DNA from: Metaclostridioides mangenotii
GTDB lineage: Bacteria > Bacillota > Clostridia > Peptostreptococcales > Peptostreptococcaceae
Direction: 5' to 3'
DNA length: 64,000 nucleotides
Assembly: GCF_018917235.1 (NCBI RefSeq)
Contig: NZ_JAHLOF010000010.1
Span: forward strand, 1-64,000
Below are positions 52,963 through 63,892 of the stretch, piece by piece. Position 1 is the first letter of the stretch, and each line of letters opens with the position of its first letter. Both the position numbers and the translations under genes were made by a program. Below the pieces are notes generated by a model. It saw only the letters and a list, made by a program, of their open reading frames with translations, made no database searches and was not told the origin of the DNA.

Positions 52963-54477
52963 ATGGGTAAAAAAGTGATGTTACAGGGAACGGCTTCAAA
53001 TGTAGGTAAAAGTATAATTGCAGCGGGTTTGTGTAGAATATTTAGTCAAGATGGATATAAGGTTTCTCCTTTCAAGTCTCAAAATATGGCTCTGAATTCA
53101 TTTATAACTGAAGAAGGTTTAGAAATTGGAAGAGCTCAAGCTTTTCAAGCTGAAGCAGCCAATATAAAACCAAAAGCCATTATGAACCCAGTATTGCTGA
53201 AACCCTCAGGAAATAATGCCTCACAGGTTGTCGTTTTAGGAAAACCAATTGGCAATATGAACTCGAATGAATACTATGACTATAAATTAGAGCTTATGGA
53301 TATTTTAAAAACGAGTTTTGAAGAACTTAAAACTGAGTTTGATGTGGTTGTTATGGAAGGGGCAGGGAGTGCAGCCGAAATAAATCTGATGGATAGAGAC
53401 ATATCAAATATGAAAATGGCTGAAATAGCAGATGCTCCTGTTATTTTAATCTCTGATATAGACAGGGGCGGCGTTTTTGCATCTGTAGTCGGGACACTAA
53501 ACTTAATGGATGAAGCAGATAGAAATAGAGTAAAGGGAGTTGTAATAAATAAATTCAGAGGTAGAAAAGAACTTCTTGCTAGTGGAGTAGAAATGTTGGA
53601 AAAAATAATAGAAATCCCAGTTTTAGGTGTAATTCCGTATAGTGACATAAATATTGAAGACGAAGATAGTGTTACTAATAAGTTTAAGCAAAAGTCTTCA
53701 AGAAAAGATATACATATTGAAGTGATTAGAACTCCGTATATGTCAAATTTTACAGACTTCGATATTCTAGAAACTCAGGAAGATGTAAGTTTAAGATATG
53801 TAGAACGTGGAGAATTTATGAGTAATCCAGATATTGTGATAATACCGGGTACCAAGAATACTATAGAGGATTTGAAGTATTTAAAAACTTACGGTTACGA
53901 TGAACAGATTAAGGCATTTGAAAGAAAAGGTGGATTGGTTATTGGAATATGTGGAGGTTATCAAATGTTAGGTAAAAAGTTAAAAGACCCAGAATTTATA
54001 GAATCAAATACATTAGAAATTGAGGGTCTTGGGCTTTTGGATATTCAAACAACATTTAGTAAAGAAAAAACCACTACCCAAGTTAAGGCTAGAATAAACA
54101 CAGGCGAAGGTGTTTATCTAAAAGGATTAAGAAACAAAGCTATCACAGGATATGAGATACACATGGGAAATTCCAGTTTAGGACAGAATGCTAAAAGTTT
54201 AGATACTATAGTTGATAAGCTTGGTGAAAAGGTCTGTTATACAGAGGGTAGTGTAAACAATGCGGGAAATGTAATAGGTACCTATATACATGGAATATTT
54301 GATGATATCGAATTTACCAGGACACTTCTAAATAATATAAGAGAATTAAAGGGATTACAAAGTTTAGATAGCAATATTAAATCTTATAAAGATTATAAAA
54401 ATAAAGAGTATGATAGATTAGCAGATTTCTTAAGAGAACATCTAGATATTAAAAAAATATATGAAATCATGAAATAA
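52963..54477 (+). CDS. cobQ: Cobyric acid synthase
   Basis: Amidates four side chains (b, d, e, g) of adenosylcobyrinate diamide using glutamine. The 504 residues comprise a dethiobiotin synthetase-like ATP domain (Gly-Thr-Ala-Ser-Asn-Val-Gly-Lys-Ser near 9–17) and a class I glutamine amidotransferase domain with Cys330 in Gly-Ile-Cys-Gly-Gly-Tyr-Gln and a downstream His in Gly-Thr-Tyr-Ile-His-Gly. First gene under the riboswitch; ATG after GAATGAGGTG. Confidence 0.96.
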   Translation: MGKKVMLQGTASNVGKSIIAAGLCRIFSQDGYKVSPFKSQNMALNSFITEEGLEIGRAQAFQAEAANIKPKAIMNPVLLKPSGNNASQVVVLGKPIGNMNSNEYYDYKLELMDILKTSFEELKTEFDVVVMEGAGSAAEINLMDRDISNMKMAEIADAPVILISDIDRGGVFASVVGTLNLMDEADRNRVKGVVINKFRGRKELLASGVEMLEKIIEIPVLGVIPYSDINIEDEDSVTNKFKQKSSRKDIHIEVIRTPYMSNFTDFDILETQEDVSLRYVERGEFMSNPDIVIIPGTKNTIEDLKYLKTYGYDEQIKAFERKGGLVIGICGGYQMLGKKLKDPEFIESNTLEIEGLGLLDIQTTFSKEKTTTQVKARINTGEGVYLKGLRNKAITGYEIHMGNSSLGQNAKSLDTIVDKLGEKVCYTEGSVNNAGNVIGTYIHGIFDDIEFTRTLLNNIRELKGLQSLDSNIKSYKDYKNKEYDRLADFLREHLDIKKIYEIMK

Positions 54478-54530
54478 TAAATACTACACAATTTTTATTA
54501 ATCTTTATTATTATGAATTGGGGTGAAGCA

Positions 54531-55907
54531 GTGAGGAAGATAGTTATTGCTGGAACAAGCAGTGGAGTTGGTAAGACTACCATATCTCTTGGTTTAATGA
54601 AAGCGCTTAAAAATAGAGGCCTGAAAGTTCAACCTTTCAAGGTGGGTCCTGATTATATTGATCCATCTTATCATACATTTATAACTGGTAGATATTCTAG
54701 AAACCTAGATTCTTATATGTTAGATGATGAAAAGATAAAGTACATTGTTTCAGAGTCATCTGTAGATGCAGATATTTCAATAATCGAAGGCGTTATGGGG
54801 CTTTATGATGGTTTTGGAACAGATATAGACAATTGTACTACTTCGTATACTTCGAAAATTCTAAAATCCCCGGTCATTCTAGTTATCAATGGGAAGGCAA
54901 TGGGTGCGTCAAGCGCTGCAACAGTGCTGGGGTATCAACAGTTAGATAAAAATGTAAATATAAAAGGGATTATAATAAACAATATAAAGACAGAAAGCCA
55001 TTTTAGTATTGTAAAAGAATCTATAGAAAAATACTGTGGAGTTGAAGTTTTAGGTTATTTACCACCTAATAACCAACTTTCATTAGAAAGTAGACATTTG
55101 GGGTTGATACCAAGTATGGAAATAGAATCTTTAGAACAAAAACTTAATATACTGGCTTCTGAGATAGAAAAGTATGTAGATCTTGATAGGATTCTAGAGA
55201 TTTCGGAAAGCGAATATGTTTCAAGTGATTACAATTTAGATCAGATGATTGAATCAAAGAATCTTAGAGAATATGCTAACGGGAAAACTATAGCAGTTGC
55301 TTTTGATAAAGCATTTAATTTTTACTATAGAGAAAATATCGATCTTTTATATAGAATAGGTCTTAATGTGGAATTTTTTAGTCCACTTAATGATAAAGAA
55401 GTCCCTAAGTCTGACTATATTTACATTGGCGGGGGTTTTCCTGAAATTTATGCAAAAGAGCTATATATAAATGAAAATATGAGAAATTCTATACTAAACT
55501 TTCATAAAAATGGAACACCTATATATGCAGAATGTGGTGGCCTTATGTATCTTGGAAGTAATTTAAAAGATTTAGATGATGTTAGTTATGACATGGTTGG
55601 AATATTTGAAGGGACTAGCAAAATGACGAGTTCTCTAAAAAGATTTGGATATTGTTATGGAATCGCTAAAATTGATACGGTTTTATCTAATAAGGGAGAG
55701 GTTATTAGAGGGCATGAATTTCACCATTCTACATTTGAAAGTTCAGAGGATTGTTCATATACAATGGTAAAAGAAAGAGATTCAAAAATATTGTCTGAGT
55801 GGGATGGAGGCTACAGTAAGAAAAATACTTTAGCCACTTATCTACACACACATTTTTATGATAACATAGACTGTTTAAAGAATTTTTTAATAAGAGGAAA
55901 TGAATAA
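54531..55907 (+). CDS. cbiA: Cobyrinate a,c-diamide synthase
   Basis: Amidates the a and c acetates of the corrin ring. The 458 residues have an ATP-binding Gly-Thr-Ser-Ser-Gly-Val-Gly-Lys-Thr (8–16) and a glutamine amidotransferase domain with Cys335 in Ala-Glu-Cys-Gly-Gly-Leu. GTG 54531 is chosen because TTGGGGTGA lies ahead; an ATG 18 bases upstream precedes that site. cbiB follows 2 bases after the stop. Confidence 0.95.
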   Translation: MRKIVIAGTSSGVGKTTISLGLMKALKNRGLKVQPFKVGPDYIDPSYHTFITGRYSRNLDSYMLDDEKIKYIVSESSVDADISIIEGVMGLYDGFGTDIDNCTTSYTSKILKSPVILVINGKAMGASSAATVLGYQQLDKNVNIKGIIINNIKTESHFSIVKESIEKYCGVEVLGYLPPNNQLSLESRHLGLIPSMEIESLEQKLNILASEIEKYVDLDRILEISESEYVSSDYNLDQMIESKNLREYANGKTIAVAFDKAFNFYYRENIDLLYRIGLNVEFFSPLNDKEVPKSDYIYIGGGFPEIYAKELYINENMRNSILNFHKNGTPIYAECGGLMYLGSNLKDLDDVSYDMVGIFEGTSKMTSSLKRFGYCYGIAKIDTVLSNKGEVIRGHEFHHSTFESSEDCSYTMVKERDSKILSEWDGGYSKKNTLATYLHTHFYDNIDCLKNFLIRGNE

Positions 55908-55909
55908 GA

Positions 55910-56869
55910 ATGAATTTAATATCTATTTATTTAGGATATATACTTGATCTAATAATTGGGGATCCATATTCATTTCCCCATCCAGTCAAGTATATTGGAA
56001 AACTAATAAAAACACTAGAGAGTTTTATTAGAAGGGTTTTTAAAACTGAAGGTCTTCTTAAATTTGGAGGTTTTATACTTTGTATAGCTACAGTAGCTAT
56101 AGCCTATATAGTCACATATCTATTTGTAAATATATTTAAATTTAACTATATATTGTATATTTTAGTTAATGGTTTTGTAATATACACAACTTTAGCAACA
56201 AAATGTCTTAAAGATGAAGCGATAAAAGTCTATAATGTTTTAAAAACTGGCGATTTAGAGAAATCACGAATCCAATTATCTTATATAGTGGGAAGAGACA
56301 CAACCGAGTTAAATGAAAAAGAGATAATACGAGCTACTGTTGAAACCGTTGCTGAAAACGCAGTTGACGGCATCATATCGCCGATGTTTTATGCATTTGT
56401 AGGTGGAGCACCACTTGCGATGGCGTATAAGGCAATAAATACATTGGATTCAACTGTAGGATATAAAAATGATAAGTACTTAAATCTTGGATTTGCTTCT
56501 GCGAAATTAGATGATATAGTCAACTACGTACCCGCTAGATTGTCAGTCTTATTTATGCCAATCGCAAGTATGATCTTGGGATATAATGCAAAAAATAGTT
56601 TTAAGATTGGAATTAGAGATAGGAAAAATCATAAAAGTCCAAATTGTGCACTCTCAGAGGGCGCGGTTGCAGGAGCTCTAGGTATACAACTTGGAGGAAC
56701 AAATGTGTATTTCGGAAAAGAAGTGTATAAGCCCACAATTGGAGATAAAATGACAAATATAAATGTAGAAAATATAATGGATACGAATAGAATAATGTAT
56801 ATGTCTTCGTTAGTATCACTGCTTATATTTACGTTAGTTTATACTTTAATTAATTTGCTTTGTAATTAA
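55910..56869 (+). CDS. cbiB: Adenosylcobinamide-phosphate synthase
   Basis: Membrane enzyme attaching aminopropanol phosphate to adenosylcobyric acid. The 319 residues start with Gly-Tyr-x-Leu-Asp-Leu-Ile-Ile-Gly-Asp-Pro and have His-Pro-Val-Lys near 25–28, and the Glu-Thr-Val-Ala-Glu-Asn-Ala-Val-Asp-Gly-Ile motif near 145–155. Several hydrophobic helices. A gap of about 100 bases separates it from cobD. Confidence 0.95.
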   Translation: MNLISIYLGYILDLIIGDPYSFPHPVKYIGKLIKTLESFIRRVFKTEGLLKFGGFILCIATVAIAYIVTYLFVNIFKFNYILYILVNGFVIYTTLATKCLKDEAIKVYNVLKTGDLEKSRIQLSYIVGRDTTELNEKEIIRATVETVAENAVDGIISPMFYAFVGGAPLAMAYKAINTLDSTVGYKNDKYLNLGFASAKLDDIVNYVPARLSVLFMPIASMILGYNAKNSFKIGIRDRKNHKSPNCALSEGAVAGALGIQLGGTNVYFGKEVYKPTIGDKMTNINVENIMDTNRIMYMSSLVSLLIFTLVYTLINLLCN

Positions 56870-56968
56870 ACTGTAAAAAATAAGGTAATATTTATATATA
56901 TATAATAAATTAAATATCTTTTAAATTAAACTTTAAGCTAAACCAAATTAAAGAATAGAGGTGATTAG

Positions 56969-58036
56969 ATGAAAGAATTAGGGCATGGTGCCGATATAAA
57001 TAGCCTAGCAAAACTATATAATAAAAAACCAGAAGATATAATAGATTTTAGTTCTAATATAAATCCAAACACAGTAAAAAATATAGAAAAACATGTATAC
57101 GAAGGGTTTAAACTATGCACAAGCTATCCGGATATAGATTATCAAAATCTTAGAAATAATTTAGAAAGTTATTTAAAAGTTGATACTAGGTACATAATAC
57201 CAGGTAATGGAGCAACTGAAATAATATATTTACTTATGAAGTCTATTGGAAAAAGGATGGCGATTCTAAATCCCACTTTTTCAGAATATGGGAGAGCTGC
57301 ATCTTTAAATGGTCTAGAAGTAGTTGATTTGTTACTCCACAAAGAAAAAGGTTTCGCATTTGATATTGCTGAGATAGAAAAAAAAATTGAGCGATTTGAT
57401 AGCCTATTTATCTGTAATCCTAATAATCCGACTGGAAATGTTCAGTATATAGTAGATCTTATGAATTTGTTAAATAAGAATAATAAACTACTTATTGTAG
57501 ATGAAACTTTTATGGAATTTGTTGTGAATGAACAAGATTATTCTCTATTAAAATATGTAGAAAAAAATAAGAATTTATTTATAATTAAAGCGGCTACTAA
57601 ATTTTTTGGATTACCTGGATTAAGGCTGGGTTATGGCGTGACAAGCAATTTTGATATTTTAGAAAATATATACTTATACAAAGAACCTTGGACAATAAAT
57701 ACAATTGCTGATCATTTATCTAATTACATATTTAGTGACAAGAGTTACATACGTCAAAGTAAAATTGATGGTATGCTGGAAAGAGAGTTCATGTTACAAA
57801 GTCTAAAAAGTATAGAAAATATCGAGGTAAATAAGACGGATACTAATTTTATTCTAATAAAGCTATTAAACAAAAAGTCACATCAAGTAAAAGAAGAAAT
57901 GTTCAAAGAGCACAGTATTTTAATACGAGATGCTTCAAATTTTAAAGGTTTAGATGATAATTATATTAGAATAGCGGTTAAATCACATGATGATAACTTA
58001 AAAGTTATAAAATCATTAGAAAGTGTTGTGGGTTGA
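56969..58036 (+). CDS. cobD: Threonine-phosphate decarboxylase
   Basis: PLP enzyme of the aminotransferase fold that makes (R)-1-amino-2-propanol phosphate, the linker of the nucleotide loop. The 355 residues begin Leu-Gly-His-Gly-Ala-Asp-Ile (family: His-Gly-Gly-Asp), have Asn-Pro-Asn-Asn-Pro-Thr-Gly near 150–156 and the PLP Lys211 in Ala-Thr-Lys-Phe-Phe-Gly-Leu-Pro-Gly-Leu-Arg-Leu-Gly. Position between cbiB and pduX distinguishes it from HisC. ATG after AGAGGTG. Confidence 0.92.
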   Translation: MKELGHGADINSLAKLYNKKPEDIIDFSSNINPNTVKNIEKHVYEGFKLCTSYPDIDYQNLRNNLESYLKVDTRYIIPGNGATEIIYLLMKSIGKRMAILNPTFSEYGRAASLNGLEVVDLLLHKEKGFAFDIAEIEKKIERFDSLFICNPNNPTGNVQYIVDLMNLLNKNNKLLIVDETFMEFVVNEQDYSLLKYVEKNKNLFIIKAATKFFGLPGLRLGYGVTSNFDILENIYLYKEPWTINTIADHLSNYIFSDKSYIRQSKIDGMLEREFMLQSLKSIENIEVNKTDTNFILIKLLNKKSHQVKEEMFKEHSILIRDASNFKGLDDNYIRIAVKSHDDNLKVIKSLESVVG

Positions 58037-58037
58037 T

Positions 58038-58982
58038 ATGAAATCAAATGGAATGTACCCGGCTTCGTGTGGTGAGCTAGTACAAGGGCTGTTAGGTGAT
58101 ACTGAATATTTATGTTCATATGCTGTAGATTTATTTTCTCATGTAGTTTTAGAGGAAAAAATTAAAAATATAAAAAAGGTCGATAGAGAAGATGTTATTA
58201 ATGACCTGAACAATAAATCTATGACAATAGATCCAAACACAGAAAAATCTAGAAGGGCTCTCGAAAAAGTATTTGATAACTTTTCTTTGCCTATAAAGGA
58301 TACTTACAATATAACAATAGATGTATTCAGTAATATACCAACGGCAAAAGGAATGGCAAGTTCTACTGCTGATATAGGCGCGACAATAATGGCTGCTCTT
58401 GCTCTTATAAATAAAAAAATGAGTGATGAAGAAATAGCTAAGCTAGCCGCTGAAATAGAGCCAACTGATTCCACACTTTTAAAACAGAACTGTATATTTG
58501 ATCCACTCACTGGAAGAGTAGAGAGAAATTTAGGGTTCTTGGAAAAAAGCAAAGTTGTAGTTTTAGAGCCAGATGAGGTACTTCTAACATCTAATACAAG
58601 AGGACTTAAAGACTACAAAATTAAAAAAGAAGCAAATAGAAGAGATATAGAAGCAGCATTTTCCCTACTTGCTAATGGATTTGAAGATGAAAATTTGAAA
58701 TTGATTGGTCAGGCTTGTAATATAAGCAGTCTAGCAAATGAGAATATACATAAGAAAGCTCATCTCGAAAAACTAATGGAGATTTCAGATAGATATGGGG
58801 GTTACGGTGTGAACGTAGCTCACAGTGGAACTGTAGTTGGAATTTTACTCGATGAAGATATTGATGAAAGTATCATTATAGATAGAATAGTTAGAGAAAA
58901 TATCAACTCAGTTTATAAAGATATATATACATTGAAAATAATAACAGGTGGTGCGAAGGGGGATAAAGATGGACTATATTAA
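58038..58982 (+). CDS. pduX: L-threonine kinase (PduX-like, GHMP family)
   Basis: Phosphorylates threonine to supply cobD. The 314 residues show the GHMP start Pro-Ala-Ser-Cys-Gly-Glu-Leu-Val-Gln-Gly and the ATP loop Lys-Gly-Met-Ala-Ser-Ser-Thr-Ala-Asp near 105–113. ATG 58038 begins one base after the cobD stop; its ribosome binding site is weak, suggesting coupling. The 3' end overlaps cbiC by 14 bases. Confidence 0.9.
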   Translation: MKSNGMYPASCGELVQGLLGDTEYLCSYAVDLFSHVVLEEKIKNIKKVDREDVINDLNNKSMTIDPNTEKSRRALEKVFDNFSLPIKDTYNITIDVFSNIPTAKGMASSTADIGATIMAALALINKKMSDEEIAKLAAEIEPTDSTLLKQNCIFDPLTGRVERNLGFLEKSKVVVLEPDEVLLTSNTRGLKDYKIKKEANRRDIEAAFSLLANGFEDENLKLIGQACNISSLANENIHKKAHLEKLMEISDRYGGYGVNVAHSGTVVGILLDEDIDESIIIDRIVRENINSVYKDIYTLKIITGGAKGDKDGLY

Positions 58983-59601
58983 AAATCCAATGAAAATTGA
59001 AGACAGAAGCTTTGAAATTATACAAGAAATAATAGATGAAATAAGACCTGATTATAAGTTTAAAAATGAACTTGAAGAAAAGATTATAAAGCGTTCTGTC
59101 CATACAACTGCAGACTTCGAGTATTTAGATATTCTTGAAATTTCAGAAACCGCAGTTGAAAGTATAATTGATTCTTTAAATAATCAAGCTACAGTATATA
59201 CTGATACAAATATGGCATTAAGTGGAATAAACAAGAGGAGACTAGATGCTCTAGGTTGTAAATATAGATGTTTGGTAGCGGAAGAGGAAACCCACAAAAT
59301 TGCTAAAGAGAAAGGAATTACTCGTTCGATGGCAGCAATTGAAATAGCAGCTAAAGATCCAGGAAGAAAGGTATTTGTGCTTGGTAATGCTCCAACAGCT
59401 CTTTTTAAAATTATAGAAATGAATACTGATGGGAACCTTGGATTCGATGCAGTGGTTGGAGTGCCTGTCGGATTTGTAGGAGCTGCAGAGTCTAAAGATG
59501 AACTTGCTAAAACCGATATACCTTATATAATATCTAGAGGTCGTAAGGGTGGAAGTAACTTAGCAGCGGCGATTGTAAATGCAATACTTTACAGTATTTA
59601 G
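58969..59601 (+). CDS. cbiC: Cobalt-precorrin-8 methylmutase
   Basis: Moves the methyl group from C11 to C12 to give cobyrinate. The 210 residues contain the catalytic His45 in Arg-Ser-Val-His-Thr-Thr-Ala-Asp and the Gly-Asn-Ala-Pro-Thr-Ala-Leu and Gly-Val-Pro-Val-Gly-Phe-Val segments. ATG 58969 follows AAGGGGG inside the end of pduX. Confidence 0.95.
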   Translation: MDYIKNPMKIEDRSFEIIQEIIDEIRPDYKFKNELEEKIIKRSVHTTADFEYLDILEISETAVESIIDSLNNQATVYTDTNMALSGINKRRLDALGCKYRCLVAEEETHKIAKEKGITRSMAAIEIAAKDPGRKVFVLGNAPTALFKIIEMNTDGNLGFDAVVGVPVGFVGAAESKDELAKTDIPYIISRGRKGGSNLAAAIVNAILYSI

Positions 59602-59609
59602 GTGATAAT

Positions 59610-60767
59610 ATGGAAAAGTTTGTTTATATTGATGGTAAAAAATACAGAAGGGGATACACTACTGGGTCTACCGCTGCTGGAGCATCAAAAGCTGCTACTT
59701 ATATGCTTTTTACTAAGAGTAAAATCAATTCAATAAAGATTGATACTCCTAAGGGAATAGAACTTGATTTAGCAGTAGAAAATGCAAATATACAAGACAA
59801 CTTTGCCGAATGCTCAATAAAAAAGGATGGAGGAGATGATATAGATGCAACACATACTATGGATATTTTCTCAAAGGCAGAGGTTGTTGATAGACTGTCT
59901 GAAGATGAGCCTATAATTATCTGTGGTGGTAAAGGTATAGGAGTAGTAACCAAAAAGGGACTTAGTGTAAGTGTAGGTAAGCCTGCGATAAACCCAATAC
60001 CACTTAAAATGATACTAAGTGAAGTGGGAAAAGTAATCTCTGAATTTGAGGAAGGAACTTTATCTAAATCGAAAGCAATTAAATTGACTATATCAGCACC
60101 ACAAGGTGAGGAAATAGCAAAGAAAACTTTCAATCCCAGACTTGGTATTATAGGTGGAATATCTATTCTTGGAACTACAGGAATTGTAGAGCCAATGAGT
60201 GACGAAGGTTGGAAGAAATCATTATCTATTGAACTTCAAATGAAGAAAGAGCAAGGAATGGATAAAGTAATATTTGTTCCAGGAAATCATGGAGAACAAT
60301 TTATTTCCGAGTATTACAAACTTAATTCTAATTATGTAATTAGAACTAGCAATTTTATAGGCTATATGCTAAAAGAAGCACAAAGATTAGGGTTTAAAAA
60401 ATTATTTATGGCTGGCCATATAGGAAAATTTATCAAATTATCCGCGGGAATTTTTAATACACATAGTAAAATCGCAGATGCTAGAAACGAAATACTGATA
60501 TCAAATTTAGCGCTGATGGGAGCTCCATATTCTTTACTAAAACAAATCGATAATTGTGTTACATCTGAGGAAGCTATAGACATAATAAGTGAAGCGAATT
60601 TTTCAGAAGTATTCAATATAGTTTGTAATAAATGTAAGTCAAGAGTTTTACAGTACTTAAATGATGAAGAGAATAACATTGACGTTGAAGTTGTTATATT
60701 CTCTATGGATAAAACTCTTTTAGGAAAATCGAGTGAAGCTGAAAAATTGGCGGAGGTGTTTATATGA
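59610..60767 (+). CDS. cbiD: Cobalt-precorrin-5B C1-methyltransferase
   Basis: Methylates C1 in the anaerobic corrin pathway. The 385 residues begin with Arg-Arg-Gly-Tyr-Thr-Thr-Gly-Ser-Thr-Ala-Ala-Gly-Ala-Ser-Lys-Ala, the CbiD signature, and have Gly-Gly-Asp-Asp-Ile-Asp-Ala-Thr-His near 74–82 and Gly-Asn-His-Gly-Glu-Gln near 230–235. Its presence marks the cobalt-early (oxygen-independent) route. It overlaps cbiE by 4 bases. Confidence 0.96.
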   Translation: MEKFVYIDGKKYRRGYTTGSTAAGASKAATYMLFTKSKINSIKIDTPKGIELDLAVENANIQDNFAECSIKKDGGDDIDATHTMDIFSKAEVVDRLSEDEPIIICGGKGIGVVTKKGLSVSVGKPAINPIPLKMILSEVGKVISEFEEGTLSKSKAIKLTISAPQGEEIAKKTFNPRLGIIGGISILGTTGIVEPMSDEGWKKSLSIELQMKKEQGMDKVIFVPGNHGEQFISEYYKLNSNYVIRTSNFIGYMLKEAQRLGFKKLFMAGHIGKFIKLSAGIFNTHSKIADARNEILISNLALMGAPYSLLKQIDNCVTSEEAIDIISEANFSEVFNIVCNKCKSRVLQYLNDEENNIDVEVVIFSMDKTLLGKSSEAEKLAEVFI

Positions 60768-61381
60768 TAAATATCATAGGTTTAGGGCCTGGAAAATTCG
60801 ATTATATCACTAAAATAGGTGAAAATCTTATAAAAAAATCAGATATAGTAATAGGTGGAAAAAGAAATATAGAATCTTTAAAAAATTTTGATGGAGATAA
60901 AATTGAGATTACGAACAACTTAAAAGAAATAGTTGAGTATATAAATATCAATAAAGATAAAGAGATATCGATAATTGCTTCTGGTGATCCATCAATATAT
61001 GGTATAGCAAGATATATCGTAAAAAACGTAGAGTACGAAAATATCTCGGATGATATAAATGTAATATCTGGAATAAGTTCAATGCAGTATATATTTTCAA
61101 AAATATACGTTGATATGAACGACCTGTACATAACGAGTAGTCATGGTAAAGAACCTGATTTTGACTATATTTTGTCACATAAAAAGGTGTGCATGGTAAC
61201 AGATAAAAAAATAGGACCAAGAGAAATAAGTAAAGAAATACTAAATAGAGGACTTAAAAAGACTATTGTAGTAGGAGAAAACTTGTCTTATGAAAATGAG
61301 CAAATAACAGTTGGTTATCCAATGGAAATTTTAAAAAAAGAAAATTACGATATGAATGTAGTGGTGATATTAGATGAATAA
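60764..61381 (+). CDS. cbiE: Cobalt-precorrin-7 C5-methyltransferase
   Basis: SAM-dependent tetrapyrrole methylase, 205 residues, with Gly-Leu-Gly-Pro-Gly near the start, Ala-Ser-Gly-Asp-Pro-Ser near 70 and a Gly-Ile-Ser-Ser segment near 105. It works with CbiT on C5 and C15; in many bacteria the two are fused as CobL, here they are separate with an 8-base overlap. Confidence 0.93.
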   Translation: MINIIGLGPGKFDYITKIGENLIKKSDIVIGGKRNIESLKNFDGDKIEITNNLKEIVEYININKDKEISIIASGDPSIYGIARYIVKNVEYENISDDINVISGISSMQYIFSKIYVDMNDLYITSSHGKEPDFDYILSHKKVCMVTDKKIGPREISKEILNRGLKKTIVVGENLSYENEQITVGYPMEILKKENYDMNVVVILDE

Positions 61382-61976
61382 TAGTGAGTTTATAACGGGT
61401 AAGGTACCCATAACTAAAGAAGAAGTAAGGGCCATATCACTTAGTAAACTTGATTTAGCTAAGGCCGAAGTATTTTTAGATGTAGGAGCTGGTACAGGCA
61501 GTGTTTGTGTTGAAGCAGGTATTACATATCCTAATTTAGAAGTACTTGCAATTGAAAGAGATGAAGGTGCTATAGATCTTATAAATCAGAATATAGAAAA
61601 GTTTAACCTAAAAAACACAAAACTTATAGAAGGGTACGCACCTTTAAAAGTTGAGGATTTAACATTAGATTCAAATGTTTCTAGACATTTTAAGACTAGT
61701 GAAACAATTGATTCTATATTTTTAGGAGGAACTGGCGGGAACTTAGAAGAAATAATATTATGGTCAAAAAATCTTTTGAAAAGTGGTGGAAAGTTAGTTG
61801 CTAACTTTATAATAGTAGATACTTTTAATAATGCACTAAAATTACTAAGAGAGCATGGATTTAAAGAAATAGATGTAAGTGTTTTAAATGTTTCAAAACT
61901 AGAAAAACTTGGAAGAGGAGAATACTTTAAACCTCTAAACCCCATATATATAATTTCTTGCGAAAAAGGAGAGTAG
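61374..61976 (+). CDS. cbiT: Cobalt-precorrin-6B C15-methyltransferase (decarboxylating)
   Basis: Rossmann-fold methyltransferase, 200 residues, with the SAM loop Asp-Val-Gly-Ala-Gly-Thr-Gly-Ser-Val near 38–46 and the family start [12 protein letters not shown]. An acidic insertion around residues 93–112 is a little longer than usual. The gap to cbiF is 4 bases. Confidence 0.93.
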   Translation: MNNSEFITGKVPITKEEVRAISLSKLDLAKAEVFLDVGAGTGSVCVEAGITYPNLEVLAIERDEGAIDLINQNIEKFNLKNTKLIEGYAPLKVEDLTLDSNVSRHFKTSETIDSIFLGGTGGNLEEIILWSKNLLKSGGKLVANFIIVDTFNNALKLLREHGFKEIDVSVLNVSKLEKLGRGEYFKPLNPIYIISCEKGE

Positions 61977-61980
61977 TATT

Positions 61981-62733
61981 ATGTCAAAAGTACATTTTGT
62001 AGGAGCAGGACCTGGAGATAAAGAGCTTATAACCTTAAAAGGATATAAACTTTTAAGTTCTGCTGATATAGTTATATACGCTGGTTCACTTGTGAATCCA
62101 GAGTTACTAGACTATTGTAAAGAAGGAAGCGAAATTCACAACAGTGCTTCTATGGATCTTCAAGAAATAATAGATGTAATGAAATATGGAATTGAAAATA
62201 ATAAATCTGTAGTTAGGCTACAAACTGGAGATTTTTCTATATACGGCTCAATAAGAGAGCAGGTTGAAGAATTAAATAAATTATCGATAGAATTCGATTG
62301 TACACCAGGGGTGAGTTCTTTCCTAGGAGCAGCTTCTGCCATTGGCGTAGAGTATACTGTACCAGAAGTTTCACAAAGTGTAGTAATTACTAGAATGGAA
62401 GGTAGGACTCCAGTACCAGCAAAAGAGTCACTTGAGTCTTTTGCAAAGCATCAAACTTCGATGGTTATCTTCTTATCTGTTCAGGAAATAGAAAAAGTTG
62501 TAACTAAATTAGTCGACGGTGGATATCCAATAGAAACACCAGTGGCAGTCGTATATAAAGCTACATGGGAAGATGAAAAAGTCATAAAAGGTACATTGAA
62601 AAATATAGCCGACTTGGTTAAAGAAAATAATATAAACAAAACGGCACTAATAATGGTTGGAAACTTTTTAGGGGATCAGTATTATAATTCTAAGCTTTAT
62701 GCTAAGGACTTTAAGCATGAGTACAGAAAATAA
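61981..62733 (+). CDS. cbiF: Cobalt-precorrin-4 C11-methyltransferase
   Basis: Tetrapyrrole methylase, 250 residues. Gly-Ala-Gly-Pro-Gly-Asp near the start, Tyr-Ala-Gly-Ser-Leu-Val near 38–43, Thr-Gly-Asp-x-Ser-Ile-Tyr-Gly near 83–90 and Pro-Gly-Val-Ser-Ser-Phe near 110 are the CbiF/CobM signatures. ATG after AAAGGAGAG. Confidence 0.95.
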   Translation: MSKVHFVGAGPGDKELITLKGYKLLSSADIVIYAGSLVNPELLDYCKEGSEIHNSASMDLQEIIDVMKYGIENNKSVVRLQTGDFSIYGSIREQVEELNKLSIEFDCTPGVSSFLGAASAIGVEYTVPEVSQSVVITRMEGRTPVPAKESLESFAKHQTSMVIFLSVQEIEKVVTKLVDGGYPIETPVAVVYKATWEDEKVIKGTLKNIADLVKENNINKTALIMVGNFLGDQYYNSKLYAKDFKHEYRK

Positions 62734-63892
62734 AACTGCAATAATAGCAATAACAGAAAATGGTAAAAAACTTGCAAAAAAAGTTTCAAGATTATTAGGT
62801 GACAGCGATGTTTACTTTAAAATCAGTACAAGTAATTCTAATTGTGGTGAATTAATAGAAAGTACTACTGATATTAAAAGCAAAAATAATATTTACTATA
62901 TAGATAAAAAGTTAAAAGATTTTGTAGGAGAGGTTTTTTCAAAATACGATAATATAGTGTTTATAATGGCCGCAGGTATAGTAGTCAGAACGATTGCACC
63001 GTTTATTCAAAGCAAATTTTACGATCCAGCAGTTTTAGTTATAGATGAGCAGGGAAAAAATGTTATTAGTTTACTAAGTGGTCACATAGGAGGATCAAAT
63101 GAACTTACTTACAAAATTTCAGGGCTTATTGGAGCTAATCCTGTTATCACTACTGCTACGGATGTAAACAAAAAATCCGCTTTGGATATGATAGCCAAGA
63201 AGCTAAACGCACATATAGATAATTTCAGAGAATCTGTAAAAGATGTAAATGCCTATTTAGTAAATAACAAGTCTGTTGGAATTTATATAGATGGAAACTA
63301 TGATATAGACTTAAGAGGGTTTGAAGTATTAAATACAAATAATAATTTATTTCAAAGATGTTGTGAATCACAAGTGCTTACAAACAATGTAATTAAAGTA
63401 AACTCTCAAAGCCCACAGAAAATAGTAGTTGTTACAGATAGAAGAGATATAAATATAAAAATAGATGAAGATGAAAAAATTAACTTTATTGAAGTTGATA
63501 TTATCAAGGTAGTACCAAAGGATATTGTTGTAGGCATCGGCTGTAGAAAAGGGGTATCTTCAGAGTTTATGTATGATTCATTTTTAGAGTTTTTATATAT
63601 AAATAATATAGATATAAAGTCTATAGCAAAAGTAGGTAGTATAGAGCTAAAAAAAGATGAAAAGGCGATTCAGGATTTAGCAAATCATTTAGAAGTTCCA
63701 TTCGTTACTTTTTCGCAAAATGAGATATCAAAAATTGATGATAAATATGAGAAATCAGATTTTGTTAAAAGGAATGTAGGAGTTCATTCAGTATCTGAGC
63801 CTGTAGCACATTTACTGAGTGATGGTAATTTAATTGTAAATAAACATAAATATAGCGGAATAACATTCGCGTTAGGGAGAATAAAGTTATGA
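62717..63892 (+). CDS. cbiG: Cobalt-precorrin-5A hydrolase
   Basis: Opens the delta-lactone of cobalt-precorrin-5A, losing acetaldehyde. The 391 residues have the N-terminal domain with Ala-Ala-Gly-Ile-Val-Val-Arg and [11 protein letters not shown] and the C-terminal CbiG domain starting Val-Val-Gly-Ile-Gly-Cys-Arg-Lys-Gly. The ATG at 62717 overlaps the end of cbiF by 17 bases, with AAGGA upstream. The stop overlaps cbiH. Confidence 0.94.
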   Translation: MSTENKTAIIAITENGKKLAKKVSRLLGDSDVYFKISTSNSNCGELIESTTDIKSKNNIYYIDKKLKDFVGEVFSKYDNIVFIMAAGIVVRTIAPFIQSKFYDPAVLVIDEQGKNVISLLSGHIGGSNELTYKISGLIGANPVITTATDVNKKSALDMIAKKLNAHIDNFRESVKDVNAYLVNNKSVGIYIDGNYDIDLRGFEVLNTNNNLFQRCCESQVLTNNVIKVNSQSPQKIVVVTDRRDINIKIDEDEKINFIEVDIIKVVPKDIVVGIGCRKGVSSEFMYDSFLEFLYINNIDIKSIAKVGSIELKKDEKAIQDLANHLEVPFVTFSQNEISKIDDKYEKSDFVKRNVGVHSVSEPVAHLLSDGNLIVNKHKYSGITFALGRIKL

